64,000 bases of DNA. It comes from Rhodospirillaceae bacterium. Lineage in GTDB: Bacteria; Pseudomonadota; Alphaproteobacteria; Thalassobaculales; Thalassobaculaceae. The notes beneath the pieces are model-generated. The model made no database searches. It saw nothing but the letters and a program-made list of their open reading frames with translations, and was not told where the DNA came from. Within the stretch, counting starts at the first letter, position 1. The number at the start of each line of letters is the position of its first letter. Positions 16,611-26,704 of the stretch are shown piece after piece. The DNA lies in NCBI GenBank assembly GCA_018401495.1, contig JAGYJX010000035.1:186001-250000 (forward strand). The letters run 5' to 3'. Made by a program: the position numbers and the translations under genes.

Positions 16611-16904
16611 ATGCCCTACGCCTATGTCGTCGCCCAGGTCGACGTGAAGGACGCCGCCGCCTACGAGGAGTACCGGGCCCAGGTGCCGGCCACCATCGCC
16701 AAGTACGGCGGCGAGTACCTCGCGCGCGGCGGCAAGGTCGAGACCCTGGAGGGCGAGCCGCCGCTCGGCCGGGTGGTTATCCTGCGGTTCGCCAGCGTCG
16801 AGCAGGCCAAGGCGTGGTACCACTCGCCGGACTACGCCGGGCCGCTCGCCATCCGGCACCGCGCCGCGGTCAGCCGCTCGATGCTCGTCGAAGGGGTGGA
16901 GTAA
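16611..16904 (+). CDS. DUF1330-family protein
   Basis: A 97-residue dimeric alpha/beta-barrel type protein (DUF1330). The sequence YVVAQVDVKDAAAYEEYRAQVPATI followed by YLARGGKVETLEG and VILRFASVEQAKAWYHSPDY covers the whole family length. Good ribosome-binding site (GGGAGGA, 6 bases before ATG). No reaction is established for most members. It ends 4 bases before the serine-glyoxylate aminotransferase gene, so the two are cotranscribed. Confidence 0.88.
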   Translation: MPYAYVVAQVDVKDAAAYEEYRAQVPATIAKYGGEYLARGGKVETLEGEPPLGRVVILRFASVEQAKAWYHSPDYAGPLAIRHRAAVSRSMLVEGVE

Positions 16905-16908
16905 ACTC

Positions 16909-18090
16909 ATGTCGCGTCTCGCCGGCCGCCAGTTCCTGAACATCCCCGGGCCGACCAACATCCCGGACCGCATCCTGCAGGCGATGCACCGCCCCGCGCT
17001 GGACTTCATGACGCCGGAGTTCTTCGACATCCAGGTCGAGTGCCGCGACAACCTGAAGAAGGTCATGAAGACCGACGGCGAGGTGATGATCTACGCCTCC
17101 TCCGGCCACGGCTCGTGGGAGGCGGCGATGACCAACATCTGCTCGCCCGGCGACACCGTGCTGATGTGCGAGACCGGGCGGTTCTCGGAATCTTGGGGCG
17201 AGATGTGCCGGGCCTTCGGGCTGACCGTCGAGGTGCTGGAGAACCCGTGGGACCAGGCGATCGACCCGGGCCGGGTCGAGGCGCGGCTGCGCGCCGACAC
17301 CGCCGGCGCCATCCGGGTGGTGGCGCTGGTGCACAACGAGACCTCGACCGGCATGACCCACGACGTCGCCGGCGTCGGCGCGGCGATCCGGGCCAGCGGC
17401 CACCCGGCCCTGCTGATCGTCGACACCATCTCCTCGCTCGCCTCGATGGATTTCCGCATGGACGAGTGGGGCGTCGACGTCGCCGTCGCCGGCTCGCAGA
17501 AGGGCCTGATGCTGCCGGTCGGCCTCGGCATCTCGGCGGTCAGCGACAAGGCGCTGGCGGCCACCAAGACGGCGCAACTGCCGCGCAAGTACTACGACTG
17601 GAACGAGATGAAGGCCGGCGACGACGGCCGCCTGCGGTTCGCCGGCACCGCGCCGAGCCACCTGTTCTTCGCCATGCGCGAGGGCCTGCGGATGCTGCTC
17701 GAGGAAGGCCTGGACGCGGTGTTCGCGCGCCACGCCCGCCTCGCCGAGGCAACCCGCCGGGCGGTCCGGGCCTGGGGTCGCGGCAACGGCCCGACGCTGT
17801 TCGGCAAGGACGAGCGCGCCCTGTCGAACTCGGTGACGGCGGTGTCGATGCCGTCGGGCTTCGACGCCAACGCCTTCCGCGGCAAGCTGCTGGCCGAGAC
17901 CAACGTGGCGATCGGCGGCGGGCTGTCGCGGCTGAGCGGCAAGGTGTTCCGGATCGGCCACCTCGGCGACCTGAACGAGCCGATGCTGCTCGGCTGCCTC
18001 GCCACGGTGGAGATGCAGCTCAAGCGCCAGGGCGTGCCGCACGGCGCCGGCGGCGTCGACGCGGCGATCGAATACCTGGCCGGGAACTGA
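16909..18090 (+). CDS. sgaA: serine-glyoxylate aminotransferase
   Basis: Pyridoxal-phosphate class V aminotransferase that moves the amino group of serine to glyoxylate, giving hydroxypyruvate and glycine (serine cycle/photorespiratory-type metabolism). It has 393 residues. The N-terminal FLNIPGPTNIPDRILQAMHRP, the phosphate-binding YASSGHGSWEAAM, D in LLIVDTISSLAS and the Schiff-base lysine in VAGSQKGLMLPVG are all present. Related alanine-glyoxylate enzymes share these motifs, so the amino donor is not certain. Confidence 0.85.
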   Translation: MSRLAGRQFLNIPGPTNIPDRILQAMHRPALDFMTPEFFDIQVECRDNLKKVMKTDGEVMIYASSGHGSWEAAMTNICSPGDTVLMCETGRFSESWGEMCRAFGLTVEVLENPWDQAIDPGRVEARLRADTAGAIRVVALVHNETSTGMTHDVAGVGAAIRASGHPALLIVDTISSLASMDFRMDEWGVDVAVAGSQKGLMLPVGLGISAVSDKALAATKTAQLPRKYYDWNEMKAGDDGRLRFAGTAPSHLFFAMREGLRMLLEEGLDAVFARHARLAEATRRAVRAWGRGNGPTLFGKDERALSNSVTAVSMPSGFDANAFRGKLLAETNVAIGGGLSRLSGKVFRIGHLGDLNEPMLLGCLATVEMQLKRQGVPHGAGGVDAAIEYLAGN

Positions 18091-18208
18091 CGGAGCGCGC
18101 GGCCGACCGGCGTTGCGCGGCGGGCGTTGCCACGACCGATCCTTGATGCTTCGTTAACCCGTCGCACGCCATACTGGCCGCCCGAACCATGACGCGAGTG
18201 CCCTGACG

Positions 18209-20150
18209 TTGACGACCCCGCCGTCATCCGTCGCCGCCCCGCCGCCCGGCGACGCGTCTTCCAGCGACGGGTCGTCCGGGGCCGCCGAGGTATGGGCGCA
18301 GTTGGTGTTCGCGCTCGACCGCACCCAGGTCGGCGTGTCGGTGTGGGATTCCGGCGACCGGCTGATCTTCAGCAACCCGCGCTTCCGCGAGCAGTTCGCG
18401 CCGTACGGGCCGTTCGACGACCGGCCGCACTACAGCCAGTTCTACGACCGGGCGCGCCGGCTGTACCGCGACCAGCCGACGGTGCTGTCGGCGGTCGACG
18501 AGCGGCTGCGCGAGCGCGCCACCCGGCCGGTGACCGGCGAGTTCCTGTCCGGCGAGAACAAGGTTTTCCGCTACCAGGACATCCGCACCCCCGATGGCGG
18601 CATGGTGACGCTCTACCAGGACGTCACCCGCGAGCACTCCGCGGAATCGACCCTGGCGGCGCTGGCCAAGACCATCCCCGGCGCCATCTTCGAACTGCGC
18701 CAGAACCCCGGCGGCCGGGTCGCCTGCACCTATGTCAGCGAGCGCATCCGCGAGCTGACCGGCTTCGGCCCCGAGACCTTCACCGGCGGCTGGGAGGACG
18801 CGCTGGCGGCGCTGATGCCGGAAGTCGAGATCGACCGGCTGTCCGAGAGCCTCTGGGAGTCGGCCGAGCGGCTGGACGACTGGAACGCCGAGGTGCCGGT
18901 GCGGACCCTCGGCGGCGCGAGCCGGTGGCTGCGCGCCCAGGCCTCGACGCGGCGGCTGCGCGACGGCACGCTGCTGTGGTCGGGATTGCTGACCGACGCC
19001 ACCCGCACGGTCGAGAGCAACGCCGCCCTCGCCGAGAGCGAGCGGCGGTTCCGCGACATCATCGACATCGCGTCGGACTGGATCTGGGAGACCGACGCCC
19101 GAGGGCCGCATCGTCTTCGTGTCCGACCGGTTCGCCGAGGCCACCGGCGTGTCGGTCGACGACGTGGTCGGGCGCACCCGGCGGGAGATGCCGCAGTACG
19201 ACGGCAACGATCCCGGATTCCAGGCGCTGGAGGAGGACATCCGCCTGCGCCGGCCGATCCATTCCCGCCGGCTGCGGATGCTGACCCCGTCCGGCCACCG
19301 CCAGGTGTCGCTGCGCGGCCGGCCGATCTTCGACGAATCCGGCAGCTTCCTCGGCTACCGCGGCGCCGGCTCGGACGTGACCCGCGAGCACGACTACGTC
19401 CAGCGCCTGCAGGAAGCCATGCTGGAGGCGCAGTCCGCCAACCAGGCGAAGTCGCGCTTCCTCGCCAACATGAGCCATGACCTGCGCACCCCGCTGAACG
19501 CCATCATGGGCTTCAGCGAGATCATGCAGGCCGAGGTGTTCGGCGCCGTCGGCCACCCGCGCTACGCCGAGTACATCCGCGACATCCGCGCCAGCGCCGC
19601 CCACCTGCTGGAGCTGATCGACGATCTGCTGGACCTCGCCCGCATCGAGGCCGGCCGCCTCGAGATGGTCGAGGAGACCATGGACATCGCCGACCTGGTC
19701 GACGAGGCGATGGTGCTGGTGGCGCCGCGCTGCGAGGCCCGCGGCGTGGCGCTCACCAAGACCTGCACGCTCGAGGCGCCGGTGATCAGCAGCGACCGAA
19801 GGGCGGTCAAGCAGATCCTGGTGAATCTGCTGACCAACGCCTCCAAGTTCACCGACCGCGGCGGCTCGATCGAGGTCGCCATCGACGCCGACGGCGCCGA
19901 CGGCGTGTGGGTGACGGTCCGCGACGACGGCTGCGGCATCCCGGCCTCGATGATCGCCGAGGTCACCAAGCCGTTCGTGCAGGCCCAGGCCCCGAGCGAC
20001 CGGCCGCGCGACGGCGTCGGCCTCGGCCTCGCCATCGTGCGCTCGCTGGCCGACGCCATCGGCGCCGAGTTCAGGATCGAGAGCCGGATCGGCGACGGCA
20101 CCAGGGCGGCGTTCCGCCTGCCGGCGCGGCGCGCGTCGCGGGCTGCCTGA
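18209..20150 (+). CDS. PAS-domain sensor histidine kinase, frameshifted
   Basis: Hybrid-free sensor kinase of about 646 residues without obvious membrane segments. An N-terminal PAS_7-like domain (VGVSVWDSGDRLIFSNPRF) and two further PAS domains precede the kinase core. HisKA has the phospho-acceptor in ANMSHDLRTPLNAIMGFSEI. HATPase_c has N box NLLTNASKFT, G1 DDGCGIP and G2 GVGLGLAIV. Start is TTG 18209. At about 19098-19100 the sequence GACGCCCGAGGGCC carries an extra C: frame 1 ends DWIWETDA and the next frame resumes GRIVFVSDRFAEATG. Total length minus one is a multiple of three. No response regulator lies next to it. Confidence 0.85.
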
Positions 20151-20156
20151 GGCCGC

Positions 20157-20888
20157 CTACTCCGCCGCCTCGGCGCGTTCCATCGCCACGCCCTCCAGCC
20201 CCATCCGGTCGAACAGCGCGTTGGTCCAGCGGTCGATGCCGGCGTTGAACAGCTCGTGCCCCTTGACGTGGGCGCGCTTCGGCTGCGCCCCCGGCTGGCC
20301 GAGCCGATGGCCGCCGCCGAGGTTCCAGCGGTGGATCATCGCCAGGGTGATCTCGGGGTGGAACTGCAGGCCGTAGGCGCGGTCGCCGGCCTGGAAGGCC
20401 TGGTTCGGGAACGAGCCGGTGCCGGTCGCCAGCAAGGTGGCGCCGGGCGGCACGTCGAAGCCCTCGCGGTGCCACTGGAAGAAGAACCGGGAATGCTCGA
20501 ACAGCGGCTCGGCGCCGGCGACCGGCTCGACCCGGGTGTAGCCGATCTCGACGTGGCTCTCGGGGTGCGGCGCCACCGTGCCGCCGAGCGCGCGCGCCAG
20601 GATCTGGCCGCCGAGGCAGATGCCGAGATACGGCACGCCGTCGTCGAGCACCCGCTTGGCGTAGTCGATCTCGTGGCGGATGCCGGCCAGGCAGTGGCAG
20701 TCGTTGGCGCTCATCGGGCCGCCGAACACCACCACCGCGGCGTAGCCGCGCGGGTCCGGCAGCTCCGGATGCTCGACGCACGGGCAGCGCCGGTCGAGGG
20801 TATAGCCGCGCGCCTCCAGCAGCTCGCCGACCCGGCCCGGGGTCGAGTGCTTCTGGTGGACGACGATCAGCACCCTGTCGCTGGTCAT
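20157..20888 (-). CDS. class I glutamine amidotransferase (GMP synthase-like)
   Basis: Stand-alone GATase1 domain, 243 residues, cytoplasmic. The catalytic cysteine is in LGICLGGQILA and the histidine/glutamate in GLQFHPEIT; FGGPMSANDC is the oxyanion-side loop. Homologues are annotated as GMP synthase-like amidotransferases or gamma-glutamyl hydrolases of unknown acceptor. Its ATG overlaps the stop of the nicotinate phosphoribosyltransferase gene (ATGA), so the two are translationally coupled, hinting at a role in pyridine nucleotide metabolism. Confidence 0.85.
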   Translation of the reverse strand: MTSDRVLIVVHQKHSTPGRVGELLEARGYTLDRRCPCVEHPELPDPRGYAAVVVFGGPMSANDCHCLAGIRHEIDYAKRVLDDGVPYLGICLGGQILARALGGTVAPHPESHVEIGYTRVEPVAGAEPLFEHSRFFFQWHREGFDVPPGATLLATGTGSFPNQAFQAGDRAYGLQFHPEITLAMIHRWNLGGGHRLGQPGAQPKRAHVKGHELFNAGIDRWTNALFDRMGLEGVAMERAEAAE

Positions 20889-22090
20889 CGCTCTCCGCCG
20901 CGCAACAGGAACTCCCGGCCCACCTTCACCCGCGCCTCACCCTGGTAGTCGATGACATCGGCGGTCGCGTAGGTCTCGCTCCACCGTTCCGGCAGGTAGG
21001 AACCGGTGCCGATGACGTCAACCGGCGCCTTGGCGAGCGCCATCACCCGGCACTTCTCGGGACCGAAGCCGGAGGACGCGACGATCCGCACCGCCGGGAA
21101 CCCCGCCTGGTCGAGCTGCTCGCGGGCGTACCAGATCGCCGCCGCCGACACCCCGGTGCCGATCAGCGACTTCAGCTCGGCCTCCGAGCGGTAGCCGCGG
21201 ATCGCCTCGGGGGCGTTGCGGTCGAGCACCTTGTAGGACTCGCCCATGTCGAGCCCCTCGATGTAGCGCCCGCCGTGGGTGTCGAGCCTGACCGCCAGCC
21301 GACCGGCCGCCGCCAGGTCCGGAAACCGTCGGCAGACCGCCAGCGAATCGGTGATCTCCAGCCCGAAATAGTCGACCAGGACGGTGAGGTTCTCCGAAGG
21401 GTGGGTGTCGTGGAACATCTCGGCGGCCCGCACCGTCGACCCGGCGTAGCCGATCAGCGCGTGCGGCATGGTGCCGTAGCCGCGCGGCTGCCCGAAATAG
21501 CGCGCGGTGGCGTCCGAAGCGTTGCCGACGAAACCCTTGGCGCCGACCTTCTTCTTGGCCTTCTCGGAGCCGACGCTGGCGCCGTAGGCCATGATCTCGG
21601 CCATCTCGGTGCCGGCGCAGTGCCGGGCGTCCATCGCCAGGAAGGCGGTGTTCGGCAGCTCGACGCACATGGTGTAGGCGTTGTAGGCGGCGACGCAGGC
21701 GGCCCCCAGCTTCTGCAGGTACTGGGTCTCCAGGTCGACGAGGTGAAACAGCGAGCCGGTGACGTACAGGATCGGCTCGCCGGCGCCGACCCAGGCGCCC
21801 TCCTTGTGGGTCAGCTCGATGTCGAAGGCGACGCCACGCTCGGCCGCCATGGCGTTGATCCAGTCGAGCGCCAGCCGCGGCGCGCAGGTCACCGGACGGC
21901 GCATGAAGATCGCGTAGGTGACCCGCTTGTCGCCGAACCGGGCGACGCAGTCCTTGGTCCGCAGGAAATACTTGTCGACGTAACCGGGCAGCGTCGCCCC
22001 GGTGGGGTGGCGGGTCGTCGACACCCATCGGTCGCCCGGATCACCCTCATCGGGTGCCGGGTCGACATCCTCGCGCTCGATCGCACTCAT
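20885..22090 (-). CDS. nicotinate phosphoribosyltransferase
   Basis: Type II phosphoribosyltransferase that makes nicotinate mononucleotide from nicotinate and PRPP in NAD salvage. 401 residues, shorter than E. coli-type PncB by a little. Substrate-site segments LPGYVDKYFLRTKD, GTMPHALIGYAG, RLDTHGGRYIEGLDMG and the PRPP phosphate loop VIGTGSYLPE are visible. It forms an operon with the glutamine amidotransferase downstream. The start ATG 22090 lies near the end of an intergenic gap with no clear promoter. Confidence 0.88.
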   Translation of the reverse strand: MSAIEREDVDPAPDEGDPGDRWVSTTRHPTGATLPGYVDKYFLRTKDCVARFGDKRVTYAIFMRRPVTCAPRLALDWINAMAAERGVAFDIELTHKEGAWVGAGEPILYVTGSLFHLVDLETQYLQKLGAACVAAYNAYTMCVELPNTAFLAMDARHCAGTEMAEIMAYGASVGSEKAKKKVGAKGFVGNASDATARYFGQPRGYGTMPHALIGYAGSTVRAAEMFHDTHPSENLTVLVDYFGLEITDSLAVCRRFPDLAAAGRLAVRLDTHGGRYIEGLDMGESYKVLDRNAPEAIRGYRSEAELKSLIGTGVSAAAIWYAREQLDQAGFPAVRIVASSGFGPEKCRVMALAKAPVDVIGTGSYLPERWSETYATADVIDYQGEARVKVGREFLLRGGER

Positions 22091-22216
22091 TCACCGGCTC
22101 CGGCCATTCGTCGCGCCACGATAGCGCGCCGCCCGGCGACCCGACAACGGTGGCTCGTCGCGGGTGCCGTGCGCGACCGGCAACGCCGGCCGCGCGCCGC
22201 CCTCAGGAGGCGACCT

Positions 22217-23587
22217 TCAGGGGGTCGCGGTGCCGAACCGCCGGCGCCGCAGCATCTCGGCGATCAGGAACGCCAGCTCCAGCGACTGCGAGGCGTTCAG
22301 CCGCGGGTCGCAATGGGTGTGGTAGCGATCGGCGAGCGCGTGCTCGGTGATCCGGGTGGCGCCGCCGATGCACTCGGTGACGTCCTGGCCGGTCATCTCG
22401 AAATGCACGCCGCCGGCGTAGGTGCCCTCGTCCTCGTGGACCTCGAAGAACGACCTGACCTCGCCCAGGATCCGGTCGAACGGCCTTGTCTTGTAGCCGT
22501 TCGAGGACTTGACGGTGTTGCCGTGCATCGGGTCGCACGACCACACCACCTTGCGGCCCTCGCGCTCGACCGCCCGGATCAGGCGCGGCAGCCCTTCCTT
22601 GACCTTGTCGGAGCCGAACCGCGCGATCAGCGTCAGCCTGCCGGGGTCGTTGGCCGGGTTCAGCGCGTCGATCAGCCGGATCAGTTCGTCCGGATCCAGG
22701 CTCGGCCCGCACTTCACGCCGATCGGGTTGTGGATGCCGCGGCAGTACTCGACGTGGGCACCGTCGAGCTGGCGGGTGCGGTCGCCGATCCAGACCATGT
22801 GGGCGGCGGTGTTGTACCAGCCCTTGTCGTCGGTGATCGTGTCCTTGCGGGTCAGCGCCTCCTCGTAGCCGAGCAGCAGCGCCTCATGGCTGGTGTAGAA
22901 ATCGGTCTCGCGCAGCTGCTGGATGTTGTCCGGCGTCAGGCCGCAGGCGCGCATGAACGCCAGGCACTCGTCGATGCGGGCCGCGATCTGCTCGAAGCGG
23001 TCGTTCTGCGGCGCGTCGGACAGCGACGACAGGGTCCAGCGGTGGATTTCCTCGAGGTTGGCGAAGCCGCCCTGGGCGAAGGCGCGCAGCAGGTTCAGCG
23101 TCGCCGCCGACTGGTTGTAGACCCGCAGCAGCCGGTCGGGATCGGGCGCGCGCGCCTCCTCAGTGAACTCCATGGCGTTCACCATGTCGCCGCGGTAGCT
23201 CGGCAGCGAGACGCCGTCGATCACCTCGACATCCGACGAGCGCGGCTTGGCGAACTGCCCGGCCACCCGACCGACCTTCACGATCGGGCAGGCGGCGCCG
23301 AAGGTGAGCACCACCGCCATCTGCAGGAACACCCGGAACGAGTCGCGGATGTTGTTGGCCGAGAACTCGGCGAAGCTCTCCGCGCAGTCGCCGCCCTGCA
23401 GCAGGAACGCCTTGCCGCCGGCCACGTCGCCGAGGGCGCGGCGCAGGCGCTGCGCCTCGCCGGCGAACACCAGCGTCGGGTAGCCCCGCAGGGTCTGCTC
23501 GACCTGCTGCAGGCGTTCCTGGTCCGGGTAATCGGGCTGCTGCTGTATCGGCTTCGAGCGCCAGCTCGCCGGGCTCCAGTCGCGCAT
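22217..23587 (-). CDS. aroG: class II 3-deoxy-7-phosphoheptulonate synthase
   Basis: Plant/AroA-II type DAHP synthase, first step of the shikimate pathway (PEP plus erythrose 4-phosphate). Start chosen at ATG 23587 (MRDWSPASWRSKP) because GGGGAGG lies about 9 bases upstream; this gives 456 residues, the family length. Signature stretches include LLQGGDCAESF (metal-binding Cys), KVGRVAGQFAKPRS, GIHNPIGVKCGPS, DPMHGNT and GGVHFEMTGQDVTECIGG. The gene stands alone on the minus strand. Confidence 0.93.
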   Translation of the reverse strand: MRDWSPASWRSKPIQQQPDYPDQERLQQVEQTLRGYPTLVFAGEAQRLRRALGDVAGGKAFLLQGGDCAESFAEFSANNIRDSFRVFLQMAVVLTFGAACPIVKVGRVAGQFAKPRSSDVEVIDGVSLPSYRGDMVNAMEFTEEARAPDPDRLLRVYNQSAATLNLLRAFAQGGFANLEEIHRWTLSSLSDAPQNDRFEQIAARIDECLAFMRACGLTPDNIQQLRETDFYTSHEALLLGYEEALTRKDTITDDKGWYNTAAHMVWIGDRTRQLDGAHVEYCRGIHNPIGVKCGPSLDPDELIRLIDALNPANDPGRLTLIARFGSDKVKEGLPRLIRAVEREGRKVVWSCDPMHGNTVKSSNGYKTRPFDRILGEVRSFFEVHEDEGTYAGGVHFEMTGQDVTECIGGATRITEHALADRYHTHCDPRLNASQSLELAFLIAEMLRRRRFGTATP

Positions 23588-23781
23588 GGTCGCACCCTCC
23601 CCTGGGGCGGTTCTCATCGGTTGCGCCGGTTCTACCAGCCGCTCCGCGGCTCGGCCAGCCGATTCGCCCCTGATGCCGGCTCACCCCCGGATGCCGGCGG
23701 CGCGAATGCGGGCTGCGCGTTGCGCGATTGCCGCCGCCGGGGCATCGTTGGCTCCCACACCGATGTCTCCCGGAGAATCCC

Positions 23782-24076
23782 ATGGCCGACGACTACCTGC
23801 CCGCCATCCCGACCGTGCAGGCCGACGACGAGCGCGTCCGGGTGACCGAATGGCGCATCCCCAAGGGTGCGGCCACCGGCTGGCACCGCCACGAGATGTC
23901 CTACGTCGTCGTGCCGATCCAGGGCGGGCGCCTGAAGATCGCCACCGCCAACGGCGACGTCCCGGCCGAGATGGTGGCCGGCCAGGCCTATTCCCGGCCG
24001 GTCGGGCGTCGAGCACAACGTCATCAACGACGACGACCACGACATCGTCTTCATCGAGGTCGAGGTGAAGGCGTAG
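23782..24076 (+). CDS. small cupin-domain protein, frameshifted
   Basis: Single-domain cupin of about 97 residues. ATG 23782 follows CGGAGAATCC. The first cupin motif TGWHRHEMSYVVVPIQGG has the metal-ligand histidines. At about 24004-24006 GTCGGGCGTC carries an extra G. In the next frame VEHNVINDDDHDIVFIEVEVKA completes the fold and ends at TAG 24074-24076. Function is unknown. It sits 41 bases upstream of a 2OG-Fe(II) oxygenase gene on the same strand. Confidence 0.8.
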
Positions 24077-24117
24077 GCGGCACCCGACCCGATCGGCGCA
24101 ACCGGCAGGAGGAAGCC

Positions 24118-25096
24118 ATGGAGATCCCGGTCATCGACATCGCCGACCTGATGGCGGCACCGGATTCAGGTGCCCGGGAGCGGGTTGCCGGCGAGATCCT
24201 GCGGGCCTGCACCGGCACCGGCTTCTTCTACCTCACCGGCCACGGCGTCGGCGGCGACCTGATCGAGGAGGGCTTCGAGGCGAACCGCCGCTTCCACGCC
24301 CGTCCGGAGGCCGAGAAGCTGGCGATCAAGCAGAACCGCTGGCACCGCGGCTACCAGGCGATGGCGTCCTCGACCCTGAAATCGTCGGCCCGGTTCGAGG
24401 CGGCGCGACACCCCAACCAGCTGGAATCGTTCTTCCTGCGCCATGAGGTCGCCGCCGACGACCCGGCCTACGAGCGTCAGCCGCTGCAGGGCCCGAACCA
24501 GTGGCCCGACGACCCCGGCTTCGTCGATGTGGTGCGCCGCTACGACGCCGCGATGCGCCGGCTCGGGCTCGACCTGCTGCCGGCGTTCTCGGTGGCGGTC
24601 GGCGAGGCCCCGGACTTCTTCGCCCGGCACTTCGCGCCACCGTCGACGGCGCTGCGGCTGATCCACTACCCGCCGGCCTCGGCGTCCCGGCCAGAGGACC
24701 TGTACGGTATCCACCCGCACACCGACTACGGCTTCCTGACCATCCTCGCCCAGGACCGGGTCGGCGGCCTGCAGATCCAGCGGGTCGACGGCAGCTGGAT
24801 CGACGCCCCTACCTCGACGGCAGCTTCATCCTGAACATCGGCGACATCCTGGCGCGCTGGACCAACGACCGCTTCAACTCGACGCCGCACCGGGTCATCA
24901 ACAAGTCGGACCGCGACGACCGCTACTCGATCGCCATGTTCTTCGATCCCTGCCTCGACAGCGTGATCGAGACCATCCCGCGGTTCGCCGTCGCTGCAGC
25001 CCGGCAGGTACGAGCCGATCCGCTACGGCGACTACTTCACCCTGCGACCTCGACACCAACTACCCCGACCGCGTCGGGGTCGCCGCCGCCGGATAG
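24118..25096 (+). pseudogene. 2-oxoglutarate/Fe(II) oxygenase (isopenicillin N synthase family), three frameshifts
   Basis: Non-haem iron oxygenase of about 325 residues; start ATG 24118 follows GGAGGAAGCC. N-terminal DIOX_N part (EIPVIDIADL; GFFYLTGHGV) and the catalytic jelly roll with iron ligands in GIHPHTDYGFLTIL and STPHRVIN, and 2OG-binding RYSIAMF. Three single-base lesions fall in 240 bases: a lost C near 24810 (DAP/YLDGSF), an extra G near 24988 (PRFA/SLQPG), and an extra C near 25045 (YFTL/DLDTNYP). With them repaired the protein ends normally at TAG 25094-25096. Substrate unknown. Confidence 0.82.
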
Positions 25097-25109
25097 CCGG
25101 CCGGTCGCG

Positions 25110-26486
25110 TCACGCCGTCTCGCCGGGAGCCGGCTCCGGGCGCTTGTCGCGCATGGTGACGAACTCCTCGGCGGCGGTCGGGTGGATGCCGATGGTGCGG
25201 TCGAAGTCGCGCTTGGTGGCCCCCATGCGGACCGCGATGGCCACACCCTGGATGATCTCCGGGGCGTCCAGGCCCAGCATGTGGGCGCCGACGACGCGCT
25301 GGCTGGCGCGGTCGACGATCAGCTTCATGAAGCCGCGCTCGGTGTTGTGGGTCAGCGTGTACTTCATCGGCCGGAAGCCCGAGACGTAGACGTCGAGGTC
25401 GCCGTACTTCGCGCGAGCCTTGGCCTCGCTGAGGCCGACGGTGCCGATCGGCGGCTGGCTGAACACCGCGCTCGGCACGTCGTCGTGGTCCGGGCGGATC
25501 GGGTTGCCGTTGAACTCGGTCTCGGCGAACGCCTGGCCCTCGGCCAGCGCCACCGGCGTCAGCTGGATGCGGTCGGTGACGTCGCCGATCGCCCAGATCG
25601 AGGGCACCGTCGAGCGCGACCACTCGTCGACCTTGACCGCGCCGTTGGCGGTCAGCTCGACCCCGGCCTCGGCGAGGCCGATGCCCTTGGTGTTGGGCGC
25701 CCGGCCGGTGGCGTACATCACCGCGTCGACCTCCAGCATCTCGCCGTCGCTCAACGCCACCAGGTAGCAGTTGTCGGTCTTCTCGATCCGGGTCGGCAGG
25801 GTCTCCGGGCGCAGATCCATGCCCTTCTTGCCGAGCTCGGTGGTCAGCGCCGTGCGGATGTCCTCGTCGAAGCCGCGCAGCACCTTGCCGGCGCGGTACA
25901 CGAGGTGGGTCTCGGTGCCGAAGCCGTGGAAGATGCCGGCGAACTCGACGGCGATGAAGCCGCTGCCGACGATCACCACCCGCTTCGGGCGCTCCGGCAG
26001 GTCGAGCGCCTCGTTCGAGGTGATGGCGTGCTCGATCCCCGGGACCTCGGGCAGGGTCGGCCAGCCGCCGGTGGCGACCAGGATGCGCTCGGCGGTGTAG
26101 CGCTTGCCCTCGACCTCGACGGTGTGCGGATCGACCACCACGCCGCGGCCGTCCAGCACCGTGTTGCCGGCCCCCTTCAGCAGGTTCATGTAGATGCCGT
26201 GCAGCCGGTCGAGTTCCTTGTCCTTGGCGGCGATCATCGCCGCCCAGTCGTGCTCGACACCCTCCACCGACCAGCCGTAGCCGGCCATGTCGGCGATCTC
26301 CTCGCGGAAATGCGAGCCGTAGACCAGCAGCTTCTTGGGCACGCAGCCGCGCAGCACGCAGGTGCCGCCGACCCGAAGTTCCTCCACCACCGCGACCTTG
26401 GCGCCGAAACGCCCGGCCAGCCGCGAGGCGCGCACGCCGCCGGAGCCGGCGCCGATGGTGATCAGGTCGTAATCGTAGCGTGCCAT
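25110..26486 (-). CDS. gor: glutathione-disulfide reductase
   Basis: FAD/NADPH flavoprotein that reduces oxidised glutathione; 458 residues, full length. FAD site TIGAGSGGVRASR, redox disulfide in GGTCVLRGCVPKK, NADPH domain VVIVGSGFIAVEFAGI, second FAD motif IWAIGDVTDR, and C-terminal catalytic HPTAAEEF. GCVPKK rather than GCIPSK and the lack of a lipoamide-type ending favour glutathione reductase over dihydrolipoamide dehydrogenase. Its 3' end faces that of the 2OG oxygenase. Confidence 0.92.
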   Translation of the reverse strand: MARYDYDLITIGAGSGGVRASRLAGRFGAKVAVVEELRVGGTCVLRGCVPKKLLVYGSHFREEIADMAGYGWSVEGVEHDWAAMIAAKDKELDRLHGIYMNLLKGAGNTVLDGRGVVVDPHTVEVEGKRYTAERILVATGGWPTLPEVPGIEHAITSNEALDLPERPKRVVIVGSGFIAVEFAGIFHGFGTETHLVYRAGKVLRGFDEDIRTALTTELGKKGMDLRPETLPTRIEKTDNCYLVALSDGEMLEVDAVMYATGRAPNTKGIGLAEAGVELTANGAVKVDEWSRSTVPSIWAIGDVTDRIQLTPVALAEGQAFAETEFNGNPIRPDHDDVPSAVFSQPPIGTVGLSEAKARAKYGDLDVYVSGFRPMKYTLTHNTERGFMKLIVDRASQRVVGAHMLGLDAPEIIQGVAIAVRMGATKRDFDRTIGIHPTAAEEFVTMRDKRPEPAPGETA

Positions 26487-26704
26487 GAGGGGCCTCGTCG
26501 GATGGTGGGCGGTCGCCGTCGCAGATGGTGCCGCGCACTCTAGGCGAAAGCCGCGCGCGGATCACGGTCTCGTGCCGGAGCAGCAGGAGTCGCCCGGCCC
26601 ATGCCGTAGCCCCGTGCTGGAGACTGGCGCCCGGCGGCCGCTGCCGCGATAGTTGCGGAGGGCGATACGGGGGACCGGCCACGGGCCGGGCGAAGGGGAA
26701 CCGG

